Source: an uncultured Ruminococcus sp. (lineage in GTDB: Bacteria; Bacillota; Clostridia; Oscillospirales; Ruminococcaceae). Taken from it: a stretch of DNA of 26,367 nucleotides. The DNA is taken from positions 1-26,367 of the forward strand of contig CAMHBN010000002.1 in NCBI GenBank assembly GCA_946183385.1, given 5' to 3'. The notes below the pieces were generated by a model. It worked only from the letters and a program-made list of their open reading frames with translations. It ran no database searches and had not been told where the DNA came from. Below are positions 1 through 5,941 of this stretch, piece after piece. The translations under genes were made by a program, and so were the position numbers. Within the stretch, counting starts at the first letter, position 1; each line of letters opens with the position of its first letter.

Positions 1-9
1 CTTTTTCAT
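1..9 (-). CDS. First three codons of a gene leaving the window
   Basis: On the minus strand an ATG at 9-7 reads Met-Lys-Lys and continues beyond the window edge. It is preceded by a good ribosome site (AAAGGAGATG, about 16-25) at normal spacing. It lies 27 bases after the stop of the membrane-protein gene at 37-423 on the same strand, so the two are probably co-transcribed. Nothing can be said about its function; Met-Lys-Lys would suit a signal peptide, but three residues prove nothing. Confidence 0.6.
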
Positions 10-36
10 AGTAACATCTCCTTTATCGGGCTCAAC

Positions 37-423
37 TCAAAGCATCCTTATTATGCCGAAGAGAAACATCATGTCCATCAGTGTTGCTGCTGCGATGAAG
101 ATGTCCTGTGCGGGCTGGGACATATCGAAATCGCGCGTCTTTATGTAGGCTATGCCGCGGGCGATGAGGTGGAGGTTCGTAATTATCCATATTATCGCCG
201 CTATCCACATTATCGGTGTTAAGACGAAGCATACCGAAAAAGCGTCGAGTACCTCCGATATGCCGTCGAAGCCGTATGAGAGCTCGCCGCTGCCGAGACC
301 GGATATGAAGTCGTAGTTATAGCCGAAAAATGCGGCATATATGCACCACAGGACAAGCACCGCCGCGGGCAGAAGTACGAGAGCATAGGCTATCTTCATC
401 TGCTGAGGCATCCTTCTGTTCAT
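37..423 (-). CDS. Small three-helix membrane protein of unknown function
   Basis: This 128-residue protein has three clear hydrophobic stretches, at about residues 10-33, 63-92 and 108-127. A short polar loop separates the first two, and a positively charged segment (RGIAYIKTRD) lies before the last. I do not recognise the family. The start ATG at 423 has the site GGGAG eight bases upstream, and a convincing promoter lies a little further up. A second gene starts 28 bases after its stop on the same strand, so it is probably the first gene of a short operon. The codon use is like that of the surrounding chromosomal genes. Confidence 0.75.
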   Translation of the reverse strand: MNRRMPQQMKIAYALVLLPAAVLVLWCIYAAFFGYNYDFISGLGSGELSYGFDGISEVLDAFSVCFVLTPIMWIAAIIWIITNLHLIARGIAYIKTRDFDMSQPAQDIFIAAATLMDMMFLFGIIRML

Positions 424-447
424 ATCATCATCTCCCTTGCTGACTAT

Positions 448-476
448 ATCATACCACGTGCGCGGGGAAATTGTAA
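448..476 (-). promoter_or_regulatory. Promoter for the small membrane-protein gene
   Basis: Read on the minus strand: -35 TTACAA (476-471), 17-base spacer, -10 TATGAT (453-448) with TG one base upstream (extended -10). It lies 25 bases before the start codon at 423. It points away from the PPTase promoter at 517-545, so the two genes are divergent. Confidence 0.65.
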
Positions 477-516
477 GCTGTCTTATGTCACTTTCGCGGT
501 TACATTTGTAATCATA

Positions 517-545
517 TTGCTTGTCCGATGTGAATGTGGTATAAT
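517..545 (+). promoter_or_regulatory. Promoter for the phosphopantetheinyl transferase
   Basis: TTGCTT (517-522), exactly 17 bases, then TATAAT (540-545). Transcription should begin near 552, almost on top of the first possible start codon (GTG 553, ATG 556, 562, 568). The mRNA would therefore be leaderless or have only a few 5' bases, unless translation begins further in. Confidence 0.7.
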
Positions 546-552
546 ATGAGCG

Positions 553-1092
553 GTGATGTTTATGCTGATGATCTCAATTATACAGCTCGAAAAAAAAATG
601 CAGCACTCCCACGCGCACAGGCTGCTCGGGGAGTGCCTGAAACCTTATAATATAGCCTATTGCGAGGATATGCTCGCGTTCGGGGAGCACGGCAAGCCCT
701 TTCTTGCGGAGCGTCCCGATGTGCGCTTCAACCTCTCGCACGCTGACGGTATCGCCGCCTGTATCGTGTCCGATAGCGAGTGCGGTATCGACTGCGAGAA
801 AGTGAGGGAGTGGCGTCCCAAGGTAGCGCGGAGGGTGTTCACCGCCGAGGAGCAGGCTTTGCTTGAAGCTGAGCCCGAGGGCAGGCGTGGGCTCCTCTTC
901 TTCCGAATATGGACGCTCAAGGAAGCCTTCGTCAAGTCTGTCGGCAGGGGGCTCGCCTACCCGATGAATACCGTAGGGTTCAGCTTCGGGGACGGGGGCA
1001 TCTCCTGCACCGAGCAGGGCTGGCGCTTCCGCCAGTATATCCTGCGCGGCGGGGAGTTTGTCGTCTCCGTCTGCGAGAGGGTCAGCGGGTGA
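553..1092 (+). CDS. 4'-phosphopantetheinyl transferase, Sfp type
   Basis: The enzyme would move the phosphopantetheine arm of coenzyme A onto a serine of acyl-, peptidyl- or aryl-carrier proteins. The Sfp-family signatures are present in order: NLSH at about 60-63, GIDCE at 78-82 (the Mg-binding acid pair region) and FFRIWTLKEAFVKSVGRGL at 116-134 (WxxKEAxxK core). At about 179 residues it is shorter than typical Sfp proteins (about 220-230), mainly at the N-terminus. The start is uncertain: GTG 553 and ATG 556, 562 and 568 are in frame, none has a good ribosome site, and the promoter -10 ends at 545. No carrier-protein or NRPS gene is visible nearby. Its last 11 bases overlap the end of the convergent spoVAC gene. 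Confidence 0.88.
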   Translation: MMFMLMISIIQLEKKMQHSHAHRLLGECLKPYNIAYCEDMLAFGEHGKPFLAERPDVRFNLSHADGIAACIVSDSECGIDCEKVREWRPKVARRVFTAEEQALLEAEPEGRRGLLFFRIWTLKEAFVKSVGRGLAYPMNTVGFSFGDGGISCTEQGWRFRQYILRGGEFVVSVCERVSG

Positions 1093-1522
1093 CGATGTAG
1101 TAAAGCAGTCCGTACACGAACGCCGCCGCCGAGCCGTAGAGGATAACGGGTCCTGCGATAGTGAAAATTTTCGTGCCCACGCCGAGGACGAGGCCCTCCG
1201 AGCGAGCCTCGATAGCCGAGGAGCTTATCGCGTTCGAGAAGCCCGTTATCGGGACGAGCGTGCCCGCTCCTGCGTGCTTCGCGAGGCGCTGGTACCAGCC
1301 TAAGCCTGTGAGAAGAGAGCTCGCGACGATGAGCGTTATCGAAGTCCACAGGGAAGCCGTTTCTGCGTCTGCGCCTGCCGCCTCCGCGAACATTCGGATG
1401 ATCTGTCCGACGGCGCATATTGCTCCGCCCGTGATGAACGCCACTGCCGTGTTCACCTTCGCGTTAGAGCGCGGAGATGCGCTCCTGCTCATCTCGCCGT
1501 ATACCTGCGGGGTAATGTTCAT
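1082..1522 (-). CDS. spoVAC: Stage V sporulation protein AC homologue
   Basis: A 146-residue polytopic membrane protein of the SpoVAC/SpoVAEb family. In Bacillus this family is part of the SpoVA channel that moves dipicolinic acid into the forespore and out again on germination. Family marks visible here are GGAICAVGQ near residue 31, the stretch SLLTGLGWYQRLAKHAGAGT, then PITGFSNAISSSAIEARSEG and GVGTKIFTIAGPVI. About four hydrophobic segments are present. The start chosen is ATG 1522, which has AAAGGAGATGATGGA directly upstream; the frame stays open further upstream but shows no homology there. No spoVAD or spoVAE follows: the next gene is the convergent PPTase, which overlaps it by 11 bases. 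The gene therefore stands alone. Confidence 0.9.
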   Translation of the reverse strand: MNITPQVYGEMSRSASPRSNAKVNTAVAFITGGAICAVGQIIRMFAEAAGADAETASLWTSITLIVASSLLTGLGWYQRLAKHAGAGTLVPITGFSNAISSSAIEARSEGLVLGVGTKIFTIAGPVILYGSAAAFVYGLLYYIVTR

Positions 1523-1594
1523 TCCATCATCTCCTTTGGCGGTAGTATGTGCGGAATTTGGGAGGATTATGCGGCGGAGCGTAATTGATAATCC

Positions 1595-1621
1595 GGAATT
1601 ATTTGTATTGCCTTCGGCGAT
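1595..1621. repeat. Copy 1 of a 27-base imperfect repeat with small hairpin
   Basis: The stretch GGAATTAT..GTAT.GCCT.CGGCGAT here matches 18440-18466 at 23 of 27 positions. It contains a small hairpin, GCC-TTC-GGC, flanked by AT/AT. The copy at 18440 immediately precedes a cluster of variable-stem palindromes; this copy sits alone behind spoVAC. It is probably a dispersed intergenic repeat. Confidence 0.55.
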
Positions 1622-1648
1622 GATTTTGAATGGGATGCCGGGATGCCG

Positions 1649-1698
1649 TCCACTACCATAGAGCTTCACTACATCTCTGAATTCTACGGCTGCTACAT
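1649..1698 (-). pseudogene. 5' fragment of an ABC-transporter ATPase gene
   Basis: On the minus strand a ribosome site (GGAG, 1708-1705) is followed after 6 bases by ATG 1698. After a two-base slip (TA) the sequence reads AAVEFRDVVKLYGSG. This resembles the N-terminal strand and A-loop tyrosine that begin MacB/LolD-type ABC ATPases (compare RIEGLCKTYGKG in the ATPase at 21233). Beyond 1649 the similarity stops and no Walker A follows. The assignment rests on about 13 residues and is tentative. The rest of 1523-1810 holds only the repeat at 1595 and a terminator; I see no intact gene there. Confidence 0.4.
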
Positions 1699-1762
1699 TT
1701 ATCGCTCCGATTTGTTCCGAATGCTTCAAAACGAATACTCTTCTGAGCGGTACACTTTACAT

Positions 1763-1801
1763 AAAAATGCAGGCATACAGCCGATTCGCCAATATGCCTG
1801 C
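1763..1801 (-). terminator. Terminator behind the ATPase remnant
   Basis: Minus strand: perfect 9-base stem GCAGGCATA/TATGCCTGC (1801-1793 with 1777-1769), 15-base loop, then ATTTTTAT. It lies just after the stop of the P-type ATPase remnant at 1811, and so was presumably that gene's own terminator. Confidence 0.65.
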
Positions 1802-1810
1802 TGTCAAAAG

Positions 1811-2350
1811 CTATTTCTTATCTGTTTCCCTTTTCAATTCTGTCATGCTGCGAAGTCCTATTGCCAGCGTCGAAGCATTATGGAGCAGCGCTGATGTGGC
1901 AGGCGGAAGCGCTCCGAGCACTCCAAGTCCGATAAGTCCGCTGTTAAAGCCTATTATGGTTCTGTAGTTCCGGTCGATACGCTTCATCAGTGCGTTGCTC
2001 AGATGTTTCAGCTCCACAAGGGCATACAGGTCGTCGGCTGATATTGTTATATCCGCTATTTCACGGGCAATCGCTGCTCCCGAGCTTATGGCGATGCCTG
2101 CGTCGGCTTCGCTCAGTGCAGGCGAATCGTTCACGCCGTCGCCTATCATTACGACCCTGCGACCCGCCTCGTGCTCGGCGCGTATGAATGCAGCCTTGTC
2201 CTCGGGGAGTGTAGCACTTCTTCGCGTCCTTGCTCGAAAGCACTCTGATACCTGCTGTTCCAAAGAGAACTCCGCCCGCAAAAGCCGCCTATCGCTTTTA
2301 TCTTATCGGAGTATTCCGTGCGCCTGTCCGAGAATACGTTTGAGACGAGC
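1811..2350 (-). pseudogene. Remnant of a heavy-metal P-type ATPase (ends joined, middle lost)
   Basis: About 2220-1811 encodes the C-terminal part of a P1B-type ATPase. It begins at LPEDKAAF, has the hinge motif VVMIGDGVNDSPAL and ADAGIAI, then two final membrane helices. Just upstream, in other frames, lie pieces I take to be the N-terminus of the same family: LVSNVFSDRRTEYSDKIKAIGG (about 2350-2290) and, one frame over, AAFAGGVLFGTAGIRVLSSK followed by DAKKCYT (to about 2212). The actuator domain, CPx membrane motif, DKTGT phosphorylation site and most of the N-domain are absent. The junction falls in CTACACTCCCCGAGG, where KKCYT meets TLPEDK in a different frame. It therefore cannot make a working pump. 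The N-terminal assignment is from memory of homologues and less sure than the C-terminal one. Confidence 0.8.
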
Positions 2351-2416
2351 ATTAGGATTTCCGCGTGAGTCAAGTATCTCACGTCCGACAACCTTTTCGA
2401 TTTATAAATAGTCCAT
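2351..2416 (-). pseudogene. First 22 codons of an enolase gene, with a stop at codon 5
   Basis: Minus strand: ribosome site TGAGGAG (2430-2424), then ATG 2416 reading MDYL, TAA, then IEKVVGREILDSRGNPN. The part after the stop is the near-invariant enolase N-terminus (IxKVxGREILDSRGNPTVE...). The similarity ends exactly after NPN at 2351, where the P-type ATPase remnant begins. The fifth codon is probably a former Glu or Asn codon changed to TAA. It cannot make enolase; the functional eno gene must lie elsewhere. It is either a deletion scar or a copied gene start. Confidence 0.8.
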
Positions 2417-2464
2417 AATATTTCTCCTCAGGTATATTTAATGTGGCAAGCACATTATTGACGG

Positions 2465-2530
2465 TGCAGGCTCATTGTATGCATGATCGGGGGAGTCGCA
2501 CTTCTCCCGCAAAACCGAAAGGAGCCTGCA
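2465..2530. other. Unidentified structured element (nested hairpin)
   Basis: A perfect 9-base outer stem TGCAGGCTC (2465-2473) / GAGCCTGCA (2522-2530) encloses an inner stem GGGAG (2491-2495) / CTCCC (2504-2508) and the unpaired stretch GCAAAACCGAAAG. On the minus strand it lies in what would be the leader of the enolase fragment. I could not match it to a riboswitch or ribozyme that I know. A mobile-element end or transfer-region palindrome is another possibility. The rest of 2417-2620 contains a short open frame on the plus strand (2443-2637) with no ribosome site or homology, and a small inverted repeat ATGATTG/CAATCAT at 2581-2598. Confidence 0.45.
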
Positions 2531-2619
2531 TAATAATCTGTTTATTAGAAGTAGCTAACGCCAAGATCATAACATTGCTCATGATTGATGCCAATCATTT
2601 CAGCAAAGATTTGTGCCTA

Positions 2620-2637
2620 CTAACAAAAATCTGTTAG
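2620..2637. promoter_or_regulatory. Palindrome upstream of feo (possible operator)
   Basis: CTAACA-AAAATC-TGTTAG is a perfect 6-base inverted repeat with a 6-base spacer, located 47 bases before the feo -35. CTAAC/GTTAG half-sites recur at about 2554 (GCTAAC), 2730 (GCTAAC, between promoter and feoA) and before the DUF2325 gene (TTAGC-ATTC-GCTAA, 5912-5925). An iron-responsive repressor of DtxR or Fur type is the obvious candidate, but the match to known boxes is only partial. Confidence 0.35.
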
Positions 2638-2683
2638 AGGATGCAAATAATTTGTTATTGCATACAAACTTCATGCTTTTTGA

Positions 2684-2712
2684 TTGACAAATCAGTCCGC
2701 AAGTGATATTCT
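2684..2712 (+). promoter_or_regulatory. Promoter of the feo operon
   Basis: TTGACA (2684-2689), 17-base spacer, TATTCT (2707-2712). A TGATT/AATCA inverted repeat (2681-2694) overlaps the -35 and could bind a repressor. The leader to the feoA start is about 42 bases. Confidence 0.6.
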
Positions 2713-2760
2713 TAAATCGTTATAAAGTGCTAACAAATATTTCGGAACGGAAGTGTTGTA

Positions 2761-2973
2761 ATGATGCCGCTCAGTATGGCAGAGCAGGAGAAGGAATGCG
2801 TTATCCGCAAAATAGGCGGAAATCCCGAAGTCAAGAAGCACCTTGAAGACCTCGGATTTCACGTCGGCGGAACTGTGAGCCTGGTTTCAAGGCTCGGCGA
2901 AAATGTGATCGTGAAGGTCAAGGAATCGCGTGTTGCGATAAGCGAAGAGCTCGCAAGAAAAATTATGGTGTGA
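2761..2973 (+). CDS. feoA: FeoA-domain protein (first copy)
   Basis: A 70-residue cytoplasmic protein consisting of one FeoA (SH3-like) domain. It has the motif HLEDLGFHVGGTVSLVSRLG and ends NVIVKVKESRVAISEELARKIMV. FeoA proteins work with the FeoB permease in ferrous iron uptake, probably by touching its G domain. ATG 2761 and ATG 2764 are both possible starts; GGAAG about ten bases upstream is a weak ribosome site. The second feoA begins 10 bases after its stop. Two unequal FeoA proteins before FeoB is a common arrangement in Clostridia. Confidence 0.9.
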   Translation: MMPLSMAEQEKECVIRKIGGNPEVKKHLEDLGFHVGGTVSLVSRLGENVIVKVKESRVAISEELARKIMV

Positions 2974-2983
2974 GGTGGAGAAG

Positions 2984-3205
2984 ATGAAAACATTGAGAGA
3001 AACGGCTATCGGCAAGACCGTAAAGATAGTAAAGGTCCACGGCGAGGGTGCGGTAAGGCGCCGTATCATGGACATGGGAATAACCAAGGGGGCAGAAGTA
3101 ACTGTCCGCAAGGTTGCTCCGCTGGGCGATCCTATCGAGGTTACTGTGCGCGGATATGAGCTGTCCATACGCAAGGCTGATGCTGAAATGGTGGAGGTCA
3201 ATTGA
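2984..3205 (+). CDS. feoA: FeoA-domain protein (second copy)
   Basis: A 73-residue FeoA-domain protein, with RRRIMDMGITKGAEVTVRKV followed by APLGDPIEVTVRGYELSIRK. This is closer to the classical FeoA consensus (MDMGxxxGxxVxxxxxAPLGDP) than the first copy. The start chosen is ATG 2984, five bases after AGGTGG; the in-frame GTG at 2975 lies inside that ribosome site. It would act in the cytoplasm with FeoB, whose gene starts 63 bases on. The gap contains ATAGT/ACTAT (3227-3244), a small inverted repeat of unknown meaning. Confidence 0.92.
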   Translation: MKTLRETAIGKTVKIVKVHGEGAVRRRIMDMGITKGAEVTVRKVAPLGDPIEVTVRGYELSIRKADAEMVEVN

Positions 3206-3268
3206 AAGTCCTCTTTTTTATTGAATAATAGTTAGTTGATACTATCGAATTGAAAGGAAGAATATAAT

Positions 3269-5683
3269 ATGAGTATTCGTATTGCCCTTGCAGGCAACCC
3301 GAACTGCGGCAAGACTACGCTGTTCAATGCGCTGACAGGTGCTAATCAGTTCGTCGGAAACTGGCCCGGTGTTACTGTTGAGAAGAAGGAGGGCAAGCTC
3401 AAAAAGCACAGCGATGTCATCATCACCGACCTGCCCGGTATCTATTCGCTGTCGCCGTACACACTTGAAGAAGTTGTTGCCAGAAATTACCTCATCGGCG
3501 AGCGCCCCGATGCGATACTGAACATCATCGACGGCACTAACCTCGAACGCAACCTCTACCTCACTACTCAGCTTGTGGAGCTCGGTATTCCTGTTGTCGT
3601 TGCCGTAAATATGATGGACGTTGTCAAGAAGAACGGCGACAAGATAAACATTTCCGAGCTCTCGCGTCAGCTCGGCTGCAAAATAGTCGAGATATCCGCG
3701 CTGAAAGGAACGGGCATTGACGAGGCTGCGGAGGCTGCTATTTCGGCAGCCAAGAACAGCAAGACTATTCCCCAGCATACGTTCAGCGGACCTGTCGAGC
3801 ACGCTATCGCTCACATCGAGGAGGCGGCAGTGCACGATATGCCCGAGGAGCAGCAGCGCTGGTACGCTCTGAAAATCTTCGAGCGCGATGACAAGGTAAT
3901 GGAGCAGCTCAATATCTCCGAAAAGGTAAAGGCTCACATCGAGGAGGACATCTGCGCCGCCGAGAAGGAGCTCGACGATGATGCCGAGAGTATCATCACA
4001 AACGAGCGCTACATCTACATAGCCGACGTTATCAAGGCTTGCTACAAGAAGAAAAGCGCGGGCAAGCTCACGTCGTCCGATAAAATTGATAAGATCGTCA
4101 CCAACCGCTGGCTGGGACTGCCGGTTTTCGCTGTTATTATGACGCTCGTCTATCTCATCGCGATGAAGGGTCCGGGAGCTTGGGCTACCGACTGGACGAA
4201 CGATAATCTCTTCGGCGACGGCTTCCACCTGCTCGGTATCGGCTCGTCGGACTACAGCGAGATCGCTGACGAATACGCGGGCGCTCAGCAGATAATCGAC
4301 GGCTATGACGCTTACGTTGAGGAAAACGGCGCAGCTCCCGAGGGTGAGTTCACATACTCTGTCGAGGACGAGGAAACCCTCGAAACAACAGACGAAACTG
4401 CAACTATCGAGGATTACAACGAGGCGCTTGCAACTGTCGAGCGTATCGGCGAAGAGCCCGCTCCTGCGGACTACGGCGTGTTTGTGCCGAGTATCCCCGC
4501 TATTATCGAGAGCGGACTTGATAAGGTCGGCGCGGCTGACTGGCTGAAGGGTCTTATCCTTGACGGTATCGTTGCGGGTGTGGGAGCTGTTCTCGGCTTC
4601 GTTCCGCAGATGCTGGTGCTGTTCTTCCTGCTTGCGGCTCTTGAAGCCTGCGGATATATGGCGCGTATCGCATTCGTCCTTGACCGTGTGTTCCGCAAGT
4701 TCGGTCTTTCGGGCAAGTCGTTCATACCTATGCTTGTCGGCGTAGGCTGCGGAGTTCCCGGTATCATGGCAAGCCGTACTATCGAGAACGAGCGCGACAG
4801 ACGTATGACTATCATGACGACCACATTCATTCCCTGCGGTGCGAAATTACCGTTTATCGCAATGATAGCAGGCGCTATTTTCAGCGGCTCATGGATAATA
4901 TCGGTGTCCGCATACTTCATTGGTATGGCTGCTATAATCGTATCGGGTATCATGCTCAAAAAGACGGTAATGTTCGCGGGCGACCCCGCTCCCTTCGTTA
5001 TGGAGCTCCCCGCTTACCATATGCCGACACTCAGCAATGTGCTCCGCTCAATGTGGGAGCGCGGCTGGTCGTTCATCAAGAAGGCGGGCTCGATAATCCT
5101 GCTTTCAACTATCGTTATCTGGTTCCTGTCGCGTTTCGGAACAGTTGACGGCAGCTTCACAATGCTTGAGGAGGATCAGCTCGACAGCTCGCTCCTTGCA
5201 GGCTTCGGCTCGCTTATCGCATGGATATTCGCTCCTCTCGGCTGGGGCAACTGGCAGGCAGCTGTTGCGTCTATCACGGGACTTGTCGCGAAGGAGAACA
5301 TCGTAGGTACTATGGGCGTTCTCTACGGCGGCGGAGAAGGAACTGTATGGCAGACTCTTGCTGAAAAATTCACCGGAATCACAGGCTTTTCGTTCCTCGT
5401 GTTCAACCTGCTCTGTGCTCCCTGCTTTGCGGCTATCGGAGCTATCAAGCGCGAGATGAACAACGCGAAGTGGACTGCTTTCGCTATCGCTTATCAGTGC
5501 GGATTTGCTTATGCTATCGCGCTTATGATAACTCAGTTCGGCGGACTTTTCACAGGCGAATCCAATATCATCGGCGTTATCGCGGCGGCTGCGATACTGG
5601 CGTTTATGTGCTATATGCTCTTTGTCAAGAAGTATAAGGAAGCTCAGAAATTCACAGGCAAAGTCAAGACTTCAAAGGCGTAA
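3269..5683 (+). CDS. feoB: Ferrous iron transporter FeoB
   Basis: An 804-residue GTP-gated Fe(II) permease of the inner membrane. The N-terminal G domain has all five elements: GNPNCGKTT (about 9-17), the switch segment FVGNWPGVTVEKKEG, DLPGIYSL, NMMD and SALKGTG. A helical spacer follows to about 270. The membrane part carries the two gate regions, with CGYMARIAFVLDR then GVGCGVPGIMASR, and TFIPCGAKLPF, and a C-terminal core with CAPCFAAIGAIKRE. Between the first helix and the first gate lies a long acidic insert (about 325-408) likely to face outside. The start ATG 3269 follows AAAGGAAG at normal spacing. The next gene (Cys-rich partner) begins 12 bases after the stop. Confidence 0.97.
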   Translation: MSIRIALAGNPNCGKTTLFNALTGANQFVGNWPGVTVEKKEGKLKKHSDVIITDLPGIYSLSPYTLEEVVARNYLIGERPDAILNIIDGTNLERNLYLTTQLVELGIPVVVAVNMMDVVKKNGDKINISELSRQLGCKIVEISALKGTGIDEAAEAAISAAKNSKTIPQHTFSGPVEHAIAHIEEAAVHDMPEEQQRWYALKIFERDDKVMEQLNISEKVKAHIEEDICAAEKELDDDAESIITNERYIYIADVIKACYKKKSAGKLTSSDKIDKIVTNRWLGLPVFAVIMTLVYLIAMKGPGAWATDWTNDNLFGDGFHLLGIGSSDYSEIADEYAGAQQIIDGYDAYVEENGAAPEGEFTYSVEDEETLETTDETATIEDYNEALATVERIGEEPAPADYGVFVPSIPAIIESGLDKVGAADWLKGLILDGIVAGVGAVLGFVPQMLVLFFLLAALEACGYMARIAFVLDRVFRKFGLSGKSFIPMLVGVGCGVPGIMASRTIENERDRRMTIMTTTFIPCGAKLPFIAMIAGAIFSGSWIISVSAYFIGMAAIIVSGIMLKKTVMFAGDPAPFVMELPAYHMPTLSNVLRSMWERGWSFIKKAGSIILLSTIVIWFLSRFGTVDGSFTMLEEDQLDSSLLAGFGSLIAWIFAPLGWGNWQAAVASITGLVAKENIVGTMGVLYGGGEGTVWQTLAEKFTGITGFSFLVFNLLCAPCFAAIGAIKREMNNAKWTAFAIAYQCGFAYAIALMITQFGGLFTGESNIIGVIAAAAILAFMCYMLFVKKYKEAQKFTGKVKTSKA

Positions 5684-5695
5684 AGGAGTGGTAAT

Positions 5696-5863
5696 ATGCT
5701 CGCATGGCTGACAGCAAATCTCGGGACCATCATCGTGTCGCTGATACTCATTGGCATAGTTACGGCGATAATAGTCAAAATGGTAAAGGATAAGAAAAGC
5801 GGCAAGGGTTCCTGCGGCTGCGGCTGCGAGCACTGTGCAATGCACGGGAAATGCCGCAAATAA
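5696..5863 (+). CDS. FeoB-associated Cys-rich membrane protein
   Basis: A 55-residue protein: Met-Leu-Ala-Trp, then one membrane helix (about residues 6-30, rich in Ile/Val), a lysine stretch (KMVKDKKSGKG), and a cysteine-rich tail SCGCGCEHCAMHGKCRK with five cysteines. This matches the small FeoB-associated Cys-rich protein family found directly after feoB in many Firmicutes; binding or passing on Fe(II) at the inner membrane face is the usual guess. ATG 5696 follows AAAGGAGTGGTAAT. It was found by reading the gap, being too short for most ORF callers. Confidence 0.88.
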   Translation: MLAWLTANLGTIIVSLILIGIVTAIIVKMVKDKKSGKGSCGCGCEHCAMHGKCRK

Positions 5864-5872
5864 AATGATAGA

Positions 5873-5898
5873 GGGGCGATGTGGGCATCGCCCCCTAC
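5873..5898. repeat. Variable-stem palindrome (GGGGCGATG type)
   Basis: GGGGCGATG (5873-5881), loop TGGG, CATCGCCCC (5886-5894), then CTAC. It is an inverted repeat with the same 3' flank (CCCTAC) as those at 16239-16435 and 18471-18610. It sits inside the feo operon between the Cys-rich gene and DUF2325. It lacks a T-tract, so it may weaken or stabilise the transcript rather than end it. Confidence 0.6.
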
Positions 5899-5903
5899 GA
5901 AAA

Positions 5904-5929
5904 TGCATTTGTTAGCATTCGCTAATGCA
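5904..5929. promoter_or_regulatory. Palindrome before the DUF2325 gene
   Basis: TGCA-TTTG-TTAGC-ATTC-GCTAA-TGCA: a 5-base inner and 4-base outer inverted repeat directly before the ribosome site AAAGGAGG. Its TTAGC/GCTAA core recalls the CTAAC/GTTAG palindrome ahead of feoA. It could be an operator or an RNA hairpin next to the ribosome site. Confidence 0.35.
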
Positions 5930-5941
5930 AAAGGAGGAATT

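Noticed and set aside
1643..1894. Plus-strand open frames behind spoVAC
   Set aside because: They run antisense through the terminator and the P-type ATPase remnant; no ribosome site.
2443..2637. Plus-strand open frame of 64 codons before feoA
   Set aside because: It spans the nested hairpin and the CTAACA palindrome, has no ribosome site and no protein-like composition.
3242..4228. Minus-strand open frame of 328 codons opposite feoB
   Set aside because: Antisense shadow of the clear FeoB G domain.
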